Source of the DNA: Pelomyxa schiedti
Lineage: Eukaryota; Evosea; Pelobiontida; Pelomyxidae
Direction of reading: 5' to 3'
DNA: 64,000 nucleotides
NCBI GenBank assembly: GCA_020536535.1
Contig: JAHLWZ010000508.1
Span: 1,189-65,188 of the forward strand
Part shown: in pieces, positions 48,010 through 58,994 of the stretch
Position numbering within the stretch: position 1 is the first letter of the stretch
Layout: each line of letters begins with the position of its first letter
Position numbers and translations under genes: made by a program
Notes under the pieces: generated by a model
The model's database searches: none
The model's input: the letters and a program-made list of their open reading frames with translations, nothing else
What the model was told of the DNA's origin: nothing

Positions 48010-48862
48010 TCACAGCTCCTGCTGTTGGTGCTGAGTTGTTGTGTCTGGTTGTTGTCGTTTGTGTTTGTCTCGTGGTTGGGTATTTGTTGTGTCTTGTTGT
48101 TGTTGTGGGGGTGCGAGATCTTTGAGAGCAATTGGATGGGATGACCACAGGTAGGGGTTGGTGGGATAGAACGCGGTCATGTCGTCGAATAGAACAAGCG
48201 CGGGCTTGTGCAGGGCTATCTGTCTATCCGGGCCCAGCACCGTTTGGGTGAAAATATGCCGCAGTTGCTCCAGTGCCTTCTTGAATTCATCTGTGGCTCC
48301 TTTGGGAAGGTTTTTGTATCTGTAGGCAAGTGTGATGTGGAACCGGTATTCTGCTGGAGTTTAGAGAGATATAAGGGACAGATTGGGTCAATTGAAAGAC
48401 CTGGATAGTAGTCCAGTCCTGCTTCTCTGGCAACTTGTTTCCTTAGTTTCTGTATGAGAGAATTTTCGAAATCGCGTGGCTCTAGACTTGTAATTATTAG
48501 TGGACTGGATATAAGTAAGAGGTAATGTTACCTCACCGCAATTATCATGTTGCCGATTGATACATCCTTATATGTCGGAAGTAATTTGATTCTCCACTCA
48601 CCGAGAGAATCCTGTATTTTTTCGAGGCCAGGTTTCAAGGTCATTAAATGATCAGCCATCTTTTTTGGGTTCCCACCAGCCGGCGAGTCATATTGAGTCT
48701 GCATTGGGAATATCTAGAAATATGTAAGTAAACTAACATCCAATGTTAGACGACACACACGGTCATGTGATAGGAACTGATAGGCAGAGGTGTGTAATAT
48801 GACCTAATGTGGGGGTTGTTTTCAATGAAATCGTAGATAGGCTGCCATTTTTCTGGATCCAT
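48010..48862 (-). CDS. DUF1868-type 2H phosphoesterase-like protein
   Basis: Exon 1 (ATG 48862) reads MDPEKWQPIYDFIENNPHIR and ends SSYHMTVC, the first HxT motif. Exon 2 has KKMADHLMTLKPGLEKIQDS and LLPTYKDVSIGNMII, and exon 3 RDFENSLIQKLRKQVAREAG. Exon 4 has FHITLAYRYKNLPKG, the second HxT motif (about 48345), then LHKPALVLFDDMTAFYPT. The spacing of two HxT motifs around an antiparallel domain is that of the 2H phosphoesterase (LigT-like) superfamily, which hydrolyses cyclic phosphates or 2',5' bonds; the C-terminal FDDMTAFYP resembles DUF1868. A Gln/Thr-rich tail follows. The N-terminus is shorter than usual for the family, so an upstream exon may be missing. Confidence 0.75.
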
Positions 48863-48968
48863 AATCTATTGAAATGGTCCCAACCGTTGGGCAACTAGTT
48901 ACTTCCCAGAGTTTGCGTCATCCCACCCTTGTATTTTAAATATAGCCCACATCACACACTAAAATACA

Positions 48969-49172
48969 TCACATTGGACAACCAACAACAGTGATCCACC
49001 TATACAATACATGTGATATGAGAGTTATTCCATAAATAGGGACATAGGCCCCTGTGTCGTCCACTTTGTGCCACAAAGTGTCCGCGGAAACTACACCGCC
49101 CCATCCCATAATCGCCATCACCGTGGCGGCACCCACAATCGCGATGAGCCCAAGTCCGCGGCCCCTCCTCAT
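48969..49172 (-). CDS. Possible small single-span membrane protein
   Basis: From ATG 49172 the frame reads MRRGRGLGLIAIVGAATVMA followed by IMGWGGVVS and a polar tail with LYRWITVVGCPM, 67 residues. A basic N-terminus plus a hydrophobic helix suggests a signal anchor or small organellar membrane protein. It sits tightly between the RBR ligase gene end and the DUF1868 gene start on the same strand. No family recognised; could be chance. Confidence 0.3.
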   Translation of the reverse strand: MRRGRGLGLIAIVGAATVMAIMGWGGVVSADTLWHKVDDTGAYVPIYGITLISHVLYRWITVVGCPM

Positions 49173-49246
49173 AGTCGCTACCAAAGCAACGAATTGTGTG
49201 TATCTACTATGTTTCGAAATAAATTTTTCTGGCTGAGGTTTTGTGA

Positions 49247-52200
49247 TTAGGGTCTCAGCTTGCAATAGGTGGTAAAATCACCCCAATAAGCAGTGTACCC
49301 AGAGTCCTGGAATATGACCCTCCAGTGTCGCCTGTTGTCATTGCTGTCTACCTCTGTCCTTACTGGTACCAGTGTTGTTCCAGCCAGTGTTCTCGTTGTT
49401 GGACATCTCTGAACAACAGCGAATTGCCAGTGGAAGCTGATTCCAACCTTGAGGCCCAGTGTCACTGTCCACCACCATCCATCGCCATCTATTGTTGTTC
49501 TGGTCATAGTGGCTCCTTTGGAGAAGTCCAGGGCCCCCAGCTCCGGAATATCGCCGCATATGGACAGAACTTGGTCCGCGTGGTGGGTTATGTAGTGGAT
49601 GTTGAACTGAAGCAGGGCCGGGATTCTGCCACAGGGGTCGACGAGGTCGAATGTGAGTTTGTATATGTTGGGTCCCTGGCACAGACAGCAGAAGCTGTAG
49701 CCGCAGGAGCAGGAGACAAGGTTGCAGCCACCTACGTCGTATTGGATTGGCCGGTTGCACCTGGGGCAACCCCGCGTGTTGTTGGCAATCCACTGTTGAA
49801 ATGTTAGAATATTGAAACCGGAACATTGAATTGCCATCTACCTGTGCGGATAGAGCGTCTTCTTCCAAAACTCTTTTCTGTTTCTTTGCTTCTGGCTCGT
49901 GCACAAATAGCTTCTTGGAAATGTCCTCACACCTGCTCAGATATTACTTTCTGAGACATATATACAGTTGGGAAAAAAGTAAAAATACACACCGGGAACC
50001 CGGGTGATACTGGAGGGAGCACCTCGCACAAAAGTGAAATCCACACTCCCCACATATTGCCTCATCGCAGACAACAAGACCTCCATAACTACATCTGGGG
50101 CACCGAACGAAATCCGACATAATGCTTAACGTTTCCTGGAGCAGTCTTTCTTCAAAAGCGGCTTTGTTCCGAACGGAAGCCCTGAATGAGATTAATGGGA
50201 GTAATAATGTGGAAATACTGACAATATATCGTAATAAGAGGCTAAAGAGAGACATCCACGCCTTGGACAGCGGGGATGTGTTGACATGTTGTTTTTGAAC
50301 CATTGATCCAAGCAATTCAAACAGAATCTGAGGTGCATTAAAAAGATATGTTAAGGTAATAGAGGTTTCAACGCACGCATGCGAACAACGACTCAAAGAA
50401 AGAAGGAGGCCCTCTTCCAGACAGATCCCACACAACCCCTTTGTTGGAGGTAATGGGGTCGGCTCTGACAGTTCATTGAAAATCTGCACCTGAGACTCTT
50501 TTGGATATTGCATAAGACACTGGGAGGAACAGTGTGTGCCAAGGGGAAGTGCTTTAATGGGAGGATGGTCTGTAAATAGTATACATGCGGAGTTCATTAG
50601 GAACTGTACCAGCTGGGGATTGGAGTTCTTTATGGCATAGTCAATTGGGGTCATTTCCGGGAGGTCGTCATGTGCCTTGCAGTGGATCCTGCAATCAGCT
50701 CCAGATTCAACAAGCAGTTTGCATATTTCTGGAAAATTTCCAGCAGCTGCAGCATGCAAAGGAGTTTCGCCATATGGTGGGACAACTACTTGCGCTTTCA
50801 CCCCACGCTTAAGAAGAGTGAGTACACCTTCAATGCATCCATGTTCACAGAGAAGATAGAGAACACTTGGAGGAATGGCAAGGAAACTCGTGGTGGGTAC
50901 AAAGCCAGCAGGAGGTGTACGAAATTGTGAAGGATCGATATCACATAGTGGCGCAGCCCGTGCAAAGCGAGTGAACTGCACAGAATCCAATCCCCCACTG
51001 GCAAGACAGAGGGCCGCATAGTCCAGACAAGAGGGTTTAGTCTTCCACGTCACAGGGTGTGCGGATTCATTGCGCATGCATCCCCAGCGCTCCTTGAAAT
51101 CTCGTGCACAGAGTCCTTCCAAGGCATCATCAGTTGTATTGTCAAGAAGCAGGTGAAGCAGGGGAACTGCGGAATGTTTTGTAGGAGCATCACTGAGAGC
51201 ACGAACCAAAGCTGGTGAGAGTTGCCGACAGAATGAGAACTGGGAATAGGGAGAGCCCATGCACCTCTTGGGGGCCAGGACAGAGGAAGCCCCGAATCGC
51301 AGCAGTAGTTCGACTGCCTGAGGGTAATGATCCACTGCCGAAGCAAGTGCCCGGCAGTCGTTTGGATTAACTCCGGAGAGGAGAAGTAGCTCAGCAGGCT
51401 CAACTCCCCATTCCAGAGCGCATAGAAGTAGCGATTTCTTTCCAAAGAGTTTTGGGAGAACTATACCTCGCAGGTCGAGAGGTAGAACTATTGGCTCAGT
51501 ATCAGCAGGACGAGTTGTAACTTTAGTGGAGCAGTTCGATAACCCAGGTAGGGTTGTATGGCTCCGGATTTCCCGGTCTGTTTGAGTGACAAGTGCCTTC
51601 AATAGGGCGATATTTCGGCGCACCAAAGAAGCTTCTAGAGCTACTAATTGGGTGCATCCATTACTTATTGATAAAGCACTGCGGGGCATGCGACCGGAAT
51701 TTCGAATTTCATTCAGAATTCCATCGATGAAGTTCCAGGTCGTATAACGAAAAATCATTGTGATCTGTTCCTGAGGAACAGTTTGGCGTGCAACTTTTGG
51801 GTTTTTTATTTGCCATTCATAAGGCACATCAGCCGGAATAAGAATTGGTGGCTGACGGAGTGGTAGTGGGTCCCCATAATCGTCCGATATTTCTTTCACA
51901 TCCAGTAATTTATAAGGTGATAACATACTTGGTATGGTCAGCAAACATGAAAGGGAAAAGAAACAGACACCTTTTATCAGGTACGGCGTGAAAGAGCCTT
52001 CCTAAATCGGACACAACCAAAGTACCATTTGTGTAACACTGTATCCCTAATTCTAGGCATGACACAGGGCACACCCAGCGAGAAACGTTATCTAATTGCA
52101 TAAAGCGCTGCAGGTCCTTCATGCTTGTGCGGGAAATAATCCACTTTAAAATAAGAGTAACCTGAGTGTGAGACTGCGCAGAAGGCAGCGAATCCGCGGC

Positions 52201-52902
52201 AATCTTCAATGCCCTGTGCAAGGCAGGCGATTTGTTTTCCAAAGCTGGGCACTCATTGACAGTACTCGCACCAGCATGCAACAGAGATAGCACGGAATCA
52301 GTGTCAGTCCCATCCACAGCCAGTGCCAAAGCGCACCCATCATCCGGGTCCGCTCCTGCCTGCAACAACAACTCCAAAGCCCTGTTGCACCACATCATAG
52401 CAGCAACAACAGGTCTCTGTCCCCTGCCTACATCCGGCATATTAATTCCCCTCAGGCTCACAGGCAGGCTCACACCCACAACGCCGGTCGGCCCCCGAAC
52501 CGGCACATCAACCGCAACCGCCCAGGCGGCCGATGCGTTCGAACGGGAATTCCCCACATTTTCCCCACTCCCATTAGCCGAACCGCCCTCGGTGCGCGTG
52601 GCCAGCATGGCCTCGAGGCACCTCGTGGCCCGCTTCTCGAGGCTGAGGGTCACGCAGGCCCACAGGGGGCTCCCGCGCCACCGGGAGTAGCGCTCCGAGT
52701 ACGCGTCCACCTCCCAGTCCCAGTCCCAGTCCACGCACGAATTGTGGGTGCAGTCCGAGGCGGCGGGCGGCGCGACGCCGGGCAGGTTGGCGGGGTCCCA
52801 CGAGGGGTCGCAGCCGAGGGACCGAGCCACCGTGTGCACGAGGCCCCTGTGGTCGTCCGCCGACACGAGCCCCACGAGGCGCCGCAACGTGCGCGGCCGC
52901 AT
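49247..52902 (-). CDS. Ankyrin-repeat RBR E3 ubiquitin ligase with C-terminal CBM20-like domain
   Basis: Start taken at ATG 52902 (MRPRTLRRLVGLVSADDHRG). The N-terminal half has ankyrin-like repeats: ALELLLQAGADPDDGCALAL (52380), SVLSLLHAGAST, ELLLLSGVNPNDCRALASAV (51385), AVELLLRFGAS, and the best match YGETPLHAAAAGNFPEICKL with LVESGADCRIH (50770-50690). The RBR triad follows. RING1 is CGICLEE then CSHA, which across an intron (donor about 50368, acceptor about 50313) joins FCLNCLDQWFKNNMSTHPRC. The IBR is CPRCSYGGLVVCDEAICGEC with HFCARCSLQYHPGSRC (50100-49985). The Rcat is CPRCNRPIQYDVGGCNLVSC with CGYSFCCLC (49770-49680), the GGC Cys being the expected thioester site. The C-terminal part (about 49610-49247) resembles CBM20: LQFNIHYITH, LSICGDIPELGALDFSKGAT, WWWTVTLGLKVGISFHWQFA. 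Stop at 49247. Confidence 0.8.
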
Positions 52903-53096
52903 TGCTCCGAGAAAAAAAACAAATAGTCGGTTCGGACTTCGGAAGGGAATTGGGCGAATTGGAGTGGGAACCAATTGGCGGTGGAGTGGAAATGTGGTGC
53001 CACCAACAAAAACGAAATTGATTTGCCTGCTCGTTCAACTGTTGTTTGATGGGCTGAAGATTGATCATTTTATCAAAACAAACAACGACGGTACAC
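52903..53096. promoter_or_regulatory. Shared upstream region of RBR ligase and NUB1
   Basis: 194 bp between the divergent starts of two ubiquitin-pathway genes, the RBR E3 (minus) and NUB1 (plus). A bidirectional promoter could co-express them. No defined motif seen. Confidence 0.45.
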
Positions 53097-55527
53097 ATGT
53101 CTGCAACGACTGCGTCGGGAACAAGTGGGAGTGCGGTTGGTGTGGGTGTGACGGGTATAGCGGCGACGGTCAAGATCGTCACTGCTTCCGGGACAAAGCA
53201 GGTGACCGTCCAGGCTGACTCGTCGTGGCTCGGCAGCCAGCTCATCAATGCCGTCGATCCCTTGGGCAAAATCGTGCGCGCCCAACGTCGCTCACATTTC
53301 GCGCATTTGATTTTAGTTTTTGTTGTTGGTATTGGATTTGCTGATGTTTGTCTCACACACAACAGAAACTACTGTGGGGTGGAAAGTTTATCAAGCCAGA
53401 TGTCACTCTTGGTGAACAGGCACTCCCACCTGTAGTGAGAATCATCGCTCTGGCGGAAACTTCCCACGTTGTTGCCGCTGCAACCGGCTCTCCCTTGCCC
53501 TCGCTTGTGCGGACCCCTCCTTCCAATTCTCCAACACAAGCACCAACCGATGCGACTGCTTCTGCTCCCACTCTTACTACGCCGGAAGGTCCCCTGCCCA
53601 TCGATGTCAAAGCGCTCGCTTCGGCGGCCTCCAATTTGGTACGAGACACGTTCACTGTGGGAGACAACTAAGGTAATCCCTAGGCTTCTCGAACGGATGG
53701 GGGTACGCACCATGATGAAGATTACTTCTTCGAAATTGAAGACCAATCTGGTAGACGCGTTCCCTTACCAGATAAGGACCGGCAAGCTTTGATAAAAGGA
53801 CTAACCCTCCAATCCAAAGGTGAGAGTTTTCCCCTTCCTTTTATCTCACTGTCCTTCAGGAGAGAAATTGTTAAGGGAAGGAGATTTTAGTACCTCTCTG
53901 CAAGTTTTTCTTGAAGCTGACGAATCTTTTTCTCAATGGTTTCCATTCCACCAATTAATACGAAGTTTAACCAACATAGTGACGACAAAATACTTTCTGC
54001 TGTGGACAATTATGCCATACTGTGTTTAGATGTTGCTTGGTGTTACTTGAAACAAAAGTGCGCCGCCTTCATGGGTGATGCAGGGTGGAGGATAAGTAGA
54101 GCAGAAACATACTTGAGTCAATCTCATGGAGCTGATGGTCATCGCCTTAAAATTCTGCGGGTTTGTCCACTTCACACGTATCCTCAGTTTACATCCCCTA
54201 GAATGGAGCTGACAATGCTGAGAACGTACTCTATGTCCGCCTTAAAATTCTTAAAGCAGTACTTTCCTACTACACTGGAGGTGTGTGATTTTTTTTGGTT
54301 ATGTGTGCTTTTAAGATTCCCTAGACCTCACTAATGCTAAAAAATTTATTGTCGAGGCCGGTGACAAGCTCCAAGGTATGATTTCTTTTTCATTTCTTTT
54401 CCTTACAACAAAAGCGCTCAGTGTTGACGATCTCGACCTTGCACAAGTAATGTCCATGGGTTTCACGGACAATGAATCCCGTCACGCATTACGCTCGTTC
54501 CCGCCAAAAGAAGTAAAGCTCCTTGATCATAACACAAGAGCACTAAAAAACAACAGTTTGGGATTCAGAGGGCAATTGACTTTCTTATTCAAGCTCGTGA
54601 AGAGAAACTTGCTAAACGCACCGAAGAATTGCTGTACTTTAAGAATTAGAAAAATTCTTTATGAACTCTCTCCAGGAGAGCAGCCGAAGAGCTGAGGAGA
54701 AGGACATTTGGCAGAACTGCAAACGGGTATGTATCTACATTCCTATTCGCTCTTTTCACAGACTTTAGAAATTGGATTGACATGTCTCTGCTGAAAGGTA
54801 CAATTTAGGGTACTATAAATTATTCTAAGGAACATAGAGCTGATGGCAAGCGGGTTCTTGGAGAAATTCGTTGTTGAAGGTAACTGGATTCCGCAAGTAG
54901 CTTACCTTAACGCTTTCACAGCTCTGAGGCAAACCAATAACAACCGAGATGAAGCCGTCAAATTACTCCTCTTGCATGGTGATTTGCTTGAACCGGCACC
55001 ACCACCCGTTCCCAAAGAACCCGAACTCTCTGACGACGACAGTGAAAAGATTGCCCACCTCGTGTCTCTGGGATATTCCATCTCGAAGTCCAAAAGTATC
55101 TCCCCATTAATTCCCCAACTTCTCCTAATTCACCCACAGAAGCATTGAAAACATGTAATGGTGACTTGGCACTTGCATCTGACCTCCTCATTGCATCAGC
55201 GGCCAACGATCCCCCAAACTCGGACACAGCCACCTCCGCGGAGATGGGCGATGACGAGGAGGCAGAAGCCGATGCCGATGCCGATCCCGAAGCGGACGCC
55301 GGAGCAGAAGCTCCAGTTAATCTAATCACTCCAGAAGAAGAGCAGAGACGGGTAATCCCTTTCCACACCATTAAACTATCAACTAAACGTTACACAAAAC
55401 AACTCCACAGGCGGCAGAGAAGGACCTCGTGCACAACGCTGACACTGACCCCAACTCGTACCTAGGGTGCTCCCTAGACGATGAGCAGTCAGTCTACAAC
55501 GAGTACTCTGCCCTCATATTCCAATAG
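53097..55527 (+). CDS. NUB1: NEDD8 ultimate buster 1 (NUB1) homologue
   Basis: NUB1 binds NEDD8 and ubiquitin-like proteins and brings them to the proteasome. ATG 53097 opens a Ser/Thr leader, then a ubiquitin-like fold: TVKIVTASGTKQVTVQADSS, then across an intron LLWGGKFIKPDVTLGEQ. A linker and a NUB1 helical core follow: EKLLREGDFSTSLQVFLEAD (53850), AVDNYAILCLDVAWCYLKQK (53998-54057), SRAETYLSQSHGADGHRLKI and TMLRTYSMSALKFLK. UBA segments: LAQVMSMGFTDNESRHALRS (54440), FTALRQTNNNRDEAVKLLLL (54915) and IAHLVSLGYSISKSK then TCNGDLALASDLLIASA. An acidic tail ends SYLGCSLDDEQSVYNEYSAL and stop at 55525-55527, like the EYL end of animal NUB1. About eight introns. Confidence 0.85.
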
Positions 55528-55673
55528 TACCCCCCCCCCGTCTCACACACAGTCGCACTGTATGCATAACAGACAAAACAATTTCGTTTTTGTATGTTTC
55601 TTGAACACGGGATTCTAAGGTTTCTCACCCACAATTAAAGCCATCACTTCAAGGAACAAAAACCAAAAGAAAC

Positions 55674-57295
55674 ATGGCAACAACAAGCACCACGTCGAGC
55701 GCGGCGAGACGCGTTGAGACCCTCACGTCTCATTTGTTGTCCGGTAACTGCCGCCAAACGAACAAAGCGCGTCCAAAATAAAATGCAAAAACCGGATTAT
55801 TTAATTGGCACACTACTCTTACTCTTTTTTTGTTTTTTGTTGCTTTATGGTGGTTTTTAATATAACAAGGTGGGATGCCAAATGGACCGATTAGGGTTGT
55901 TCAAATTGGACTTGGGCCTATTGGCCAACGTATGGTCAGGTGTGCACTATGAAACTTCTATTAATGAGTTAATACTATGTCCATTTGAGGTTTGCTTATG
56001 TATTATCCTTGATAGGGATATTGCTGCCCGAAAGAACCTCGTTTTGGTAGCAGCAATTGATGCCAACCCCGCTATATTGGGCCGCAATGTGTATGACCTG
56101 TGCAGTGTGACAGGTTCCACAACAACTGTCACTGTGTCACCACCTTCCGCGATCGGAACTGTTCCGGCTCACGTTGCTGTTGTGACAACTGTATCTGAGC
56201 TCGTGAGGCTATTCCCTCTTCTCAAACAGTGCATCAAAGCCAAGTTGAACGTTGTATCTACATGGTCCGTTTGTCTATTTCCTTTTGTTTCAATATATAC
56301 GGAAAGAATACTTACTATAACTCTACAGTGAGGAGTTATCTTTCCCGTTTCACAGCCACCCTGAGCTGGCACGCCAAATTGATGCTTTGGCAAAGGCCAA
56401 CAACGTGTCTGTTTTGGTAAGTTTTTTTGTTATCCTCTTGGTGTTTTATTGACACCAACATAAGGGAACTGGAATCAATCCTGGATTCCTTATGGACGCA
56501 CTCCCTGTCTTCATGTCTACCCTGTGCCGCAGTGTGAGGTCTATCAATGTTCAAAGACACCAAGACTCGAGGATTCGCAGATTGCCTTGTATGTACTAAT
56601 ATTTTCATTACCGTCTTAATATTACTGTAGTCCAGAAAAAAATTGGGTGCGGTCTTACACTTCCCGAATGGATGAAACTGCGTGATGCAGGAAAGATCAA
56701 GCATGTTGGTTTTGCTCAATCACTGAATCTCATTGCCTCTGCTTTTGGTTGGGAGGTATAATGCATGACTGTTACAGATCAGTAACGCTTTGCAGTTGGA
56801 TAAAATTGAAGACATTGTTGAACCTGTGATTGCTGAAAAAGATGTTTCCAGCCCTCTGCTTAAAGTTCCAGCTGGAACCTGCTGCGGAGTCAGACAATGT
56901 AATTTTTAGTTATTTATTTCTGTATATTATATAATAGTCTACACAATCCTCCCAGATAATATTGGACACTTCCGCATTGAAATTAACTATCTAAATAGAC
57001 GGCTATGGCTACATAAAAGGGGAACGCCGCATCGTCCTTGAAATGCACGCATACAATGGACACCCCAATCCCTGTGACACAGTGAATATCACTGGTGATC
57101 CTGGTACCAGAATTCCCACATATTTTATCAACATTCACTCACATTCGCACAGATGTTACATCCACAATCATTGGAGGAGTTAACGGGGACATCTCCACAT
57201 GTGCCATTATATGTAACACACTGTCCAGTGTTGTTGCATCACACCCAGGCCTCAGGACCATGGTTGATATTTCTCTTCCTCACTGGAACCACTGA
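55674..57295 (+). CDS. DapB-like / 2,4-diaminopentanoate dehydrogenase-type oxidoreductase
   Basis: Rossmann NAD(P)-binding protein. Core starts MPNGPIRVVQIGLGPIGQRM (ATG 55875), the GxGxxG fold. Later exons read KNLVLVAAIDANPAILGRNV (56029), HVAVVTTVSELVRLFPLLKQ (56170), ARQIDALAKANNVSVL then GTGINPGFLMDALPVFMSTL (56464), IGCGLTLPEWMKLRDAGKIK (56643), HVGFAQSLNLIASAFGW and VTSTIIGGVNGDISTC (57155), ending SLPHWNH, stop 57293-57295. The GTGINPGFLMD signature is typical of amine dehydrogenases of the dihydrodipicolinate-reductase superfamily, better known from bacteria. An upstream ATG (55674) reads MATTSTTSSAARRVETLTSH and splices in frame (55743 to 55870) onto the core, giving a presequence-like leader. 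That first exon is plausible but unproven. Confidence 0.75.
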
Positions 57296-57387
57296 TTCCC
57301 CTCGATACTACCAAAAACAAAAAAACCTGGTTGAAATAGGTGAAGAAAAATTGTTTTTTTGGCTGCTATTCAGGAAGGGATCAAGAG

Positions 57388-58614
57388 TCACAAAACATCG
57401 GTCACTGCATAGGGCTTGAATGAGATTCTGCAGATGACAAAGCCAGAGAGAGCATCCCTAACCTCAATGTCATTTGTTTGGTAAGAGTAAGCACCAGTAT
57501 CCTTGACAACCAGCTCCTTCCCAAAATTCAGGCTGGAACCACCTGGTTCCATGTACACACAGCACTCCCTGGTTGGATCCACAACACTGAACACTCTGAC
57601 AACACTTGTGATACCCCTCCCACCTTCCCCTTCAGGTGCTGGGCACCTGACTTCAAAGTATGGCCCACCAATTGGCCACAGTTCTCCTTCCGGAAGTGGT
57701 GTCCTCCTGCCGGTGTTCAGGCACACAATCCCGCCGTTGTTTCTAAGCAGTGCATAGGTCATTCCATTCCAGCACAGAAGGCTTCTAATGCAAGAGGAGG
57801 AATCGCGGATATCACCACCACCACCAGCAGGAACTTCCAGTGGCCTCGCCACCACCCTGTTCTGCTCCAGGGTATCTTGCAGCTGAATGACCATGAATCC
57901 TCCACCATCCCTCCTTAGAACCACCAGAGAATCATCGCCATCGAATTCAGCAACACCGTGGACATCCCAGTCCATGGTGACCCAGTCACTCTGAGTTAAA
58001 TTGCCATTCTCTATGTCATCAAAGTTCCACAGGGCCATTGTGCCGCCCCCATAATCGATAATCACGGCCCACCTCCTGTTGGCCCAGGTGTCACAGTCCG
58101 CGAGGTCGGGCAAGGTCTCGGGAGCGAAGTACCGTTTCCTTGTGGTGTCGACCAGCTGCATCTCCCTTTTGGAAAATTTAGAGTCGGCGGCGATCAGGGC
58201 AAACCTGTCGCCGACGGCGGGGCTGGGCGGCGGCCGGGGCCCGACCATTCCCACCACCTCGTAGGTGTGGGCGCCGAGGCGCTCGAACCGCAGCATTGTG
58301 GGAGGGTGCACGACGCCGAGGGTGGGAGACACGCTGAGCCTGACCCACTCGCAGTCGCCCAGGGCGCAGTCGCAGTCGGCGAGCTGCAGCACGACGAGCC
58401 GGGCGGGCACGACGACCCACTCGCGGCCGATGGCGGACAGCGCGGCGGGGGTGAGGGCCCTCGCTGGGCTGCGCCGCCCGCACCACCCCCCGCCGCCCGG
58501 CGGCCGCGAGGAGGAGATGGCTCCCAGGCCAAGCGCGACGAACTGGTCGCGGGCGAGGGTGTGGTCGCGGATGGGCAGGAGGTCGTCACCACCACTGCCC
58601 TTGCCGTAGCTCAT
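57388..58614 (-). CDS. Family A protein, copy 2 (lineage-specific, intronless)
   Basis: Intronless 408-codon gene from ATG 58614. The GC-rich first 130 codons include RDQFVALGLGAISS, a WCGRRSPARAL motif and GREWVVVPARLVVLQL. Then LSVSPTLGVVHPPTML, which shares the 9-residue VSPTLGVVH block with the copy at 62744-63892. The body is built of repeated short hydrophobic strands with Trp/Asp pairs (VTMDWDVHGVAEFDGDDSLV), a pattern that would suit a beta-propeller, but no canonical WD or Kelch repeat is visible. The C-terminus reads VRDALSGFVICRISFKPYAV. Function unknown. Faces the DapB-like gene tail to tail with 92 bp between stops. Confidence 0.65.
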   Translation of the reverse strand: MSYGKGSGGDDLLPIRDHTLARDQFVALGLGAISSSRPPGGGGWCGRRSPARALTPAALSAIGREWVVVPARLVVLQLADCDCALGDCEWVRLSVSPTLGVVHPPTMLRFERLGAHTYEVVGMVGPRPPPSPAVGDRFALIAADSKFSKREMQLVDTTRKRYFAPETLPDLADCDTWANRRWAVIIDYGGGTMALWNFDDIENGNLTQSDWVTMDWDVHGVAEFDGDDSLVVLRRDGGGFMVIQLQDTLEQNRVVARPLEVPAGGGGDIRDSSSCIRSLLCWNGMTYALLRNNGGIVCLNTGRRTPLPEGELWPIGGPYFEVRCPAPEGEGGRGITSVVRVFSVVDPTRECCVYMEPGGSSLNFGKELVVKDTGAYSYQTNDIEVRDALSGFVICRISFKPYAVTDVL

Positions 58615-58994
58615 CGTTTTGTTGAGAGGACGCGGTTTTTTTTTAAGTTAGATCCTTGGGAGGATATAGACTGAGGGAGATGCCTTGCACTGGGGGAAAT
58701 GAAGAGACAGATTGTACGGGAGTAGGTGTGGGAGATAGAATGGGCTCGAGTGGCTCCCCCCAACACCCCATCACAAATCACGCCCAACTCAAGATCTTGA
58801 AAACAGAAAAGAACTTGTGTTTGGGCGCGTGAGGTACGTACGTTAGCGTGGGTGTGCATTTCGTCGCTTGTTATTGTGACGTGTGTGCCTTCGTCGTCTT
58901 TGTTGTTGTTTACTTCTTGGTTCTTTTTTTTTACCTTTGTTTTTTTTTTTTTCCCCCACTCACGGGTTTGGGAATTAGGGGAGATATATAAGTG
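58615..58994. promoter_or_regulatory. Shared upstream region of family A copy 2 and SNARE gene
   Basis: 380 bp between divergent starts. It includes T-rich tracts at 58924-58952 shortly before the SNARE start and an A-rich tract just left of the family A start. No gene or defined motif seen. Confidence 0.4.

Noticed and set aside
49325-49807. 160-codon plus-strand frame opposite the RBR gene end
   Set aside because: The minus strand carries the Rcat zinc motifs and CBM20-like sequence; the plus frame matches nothing.
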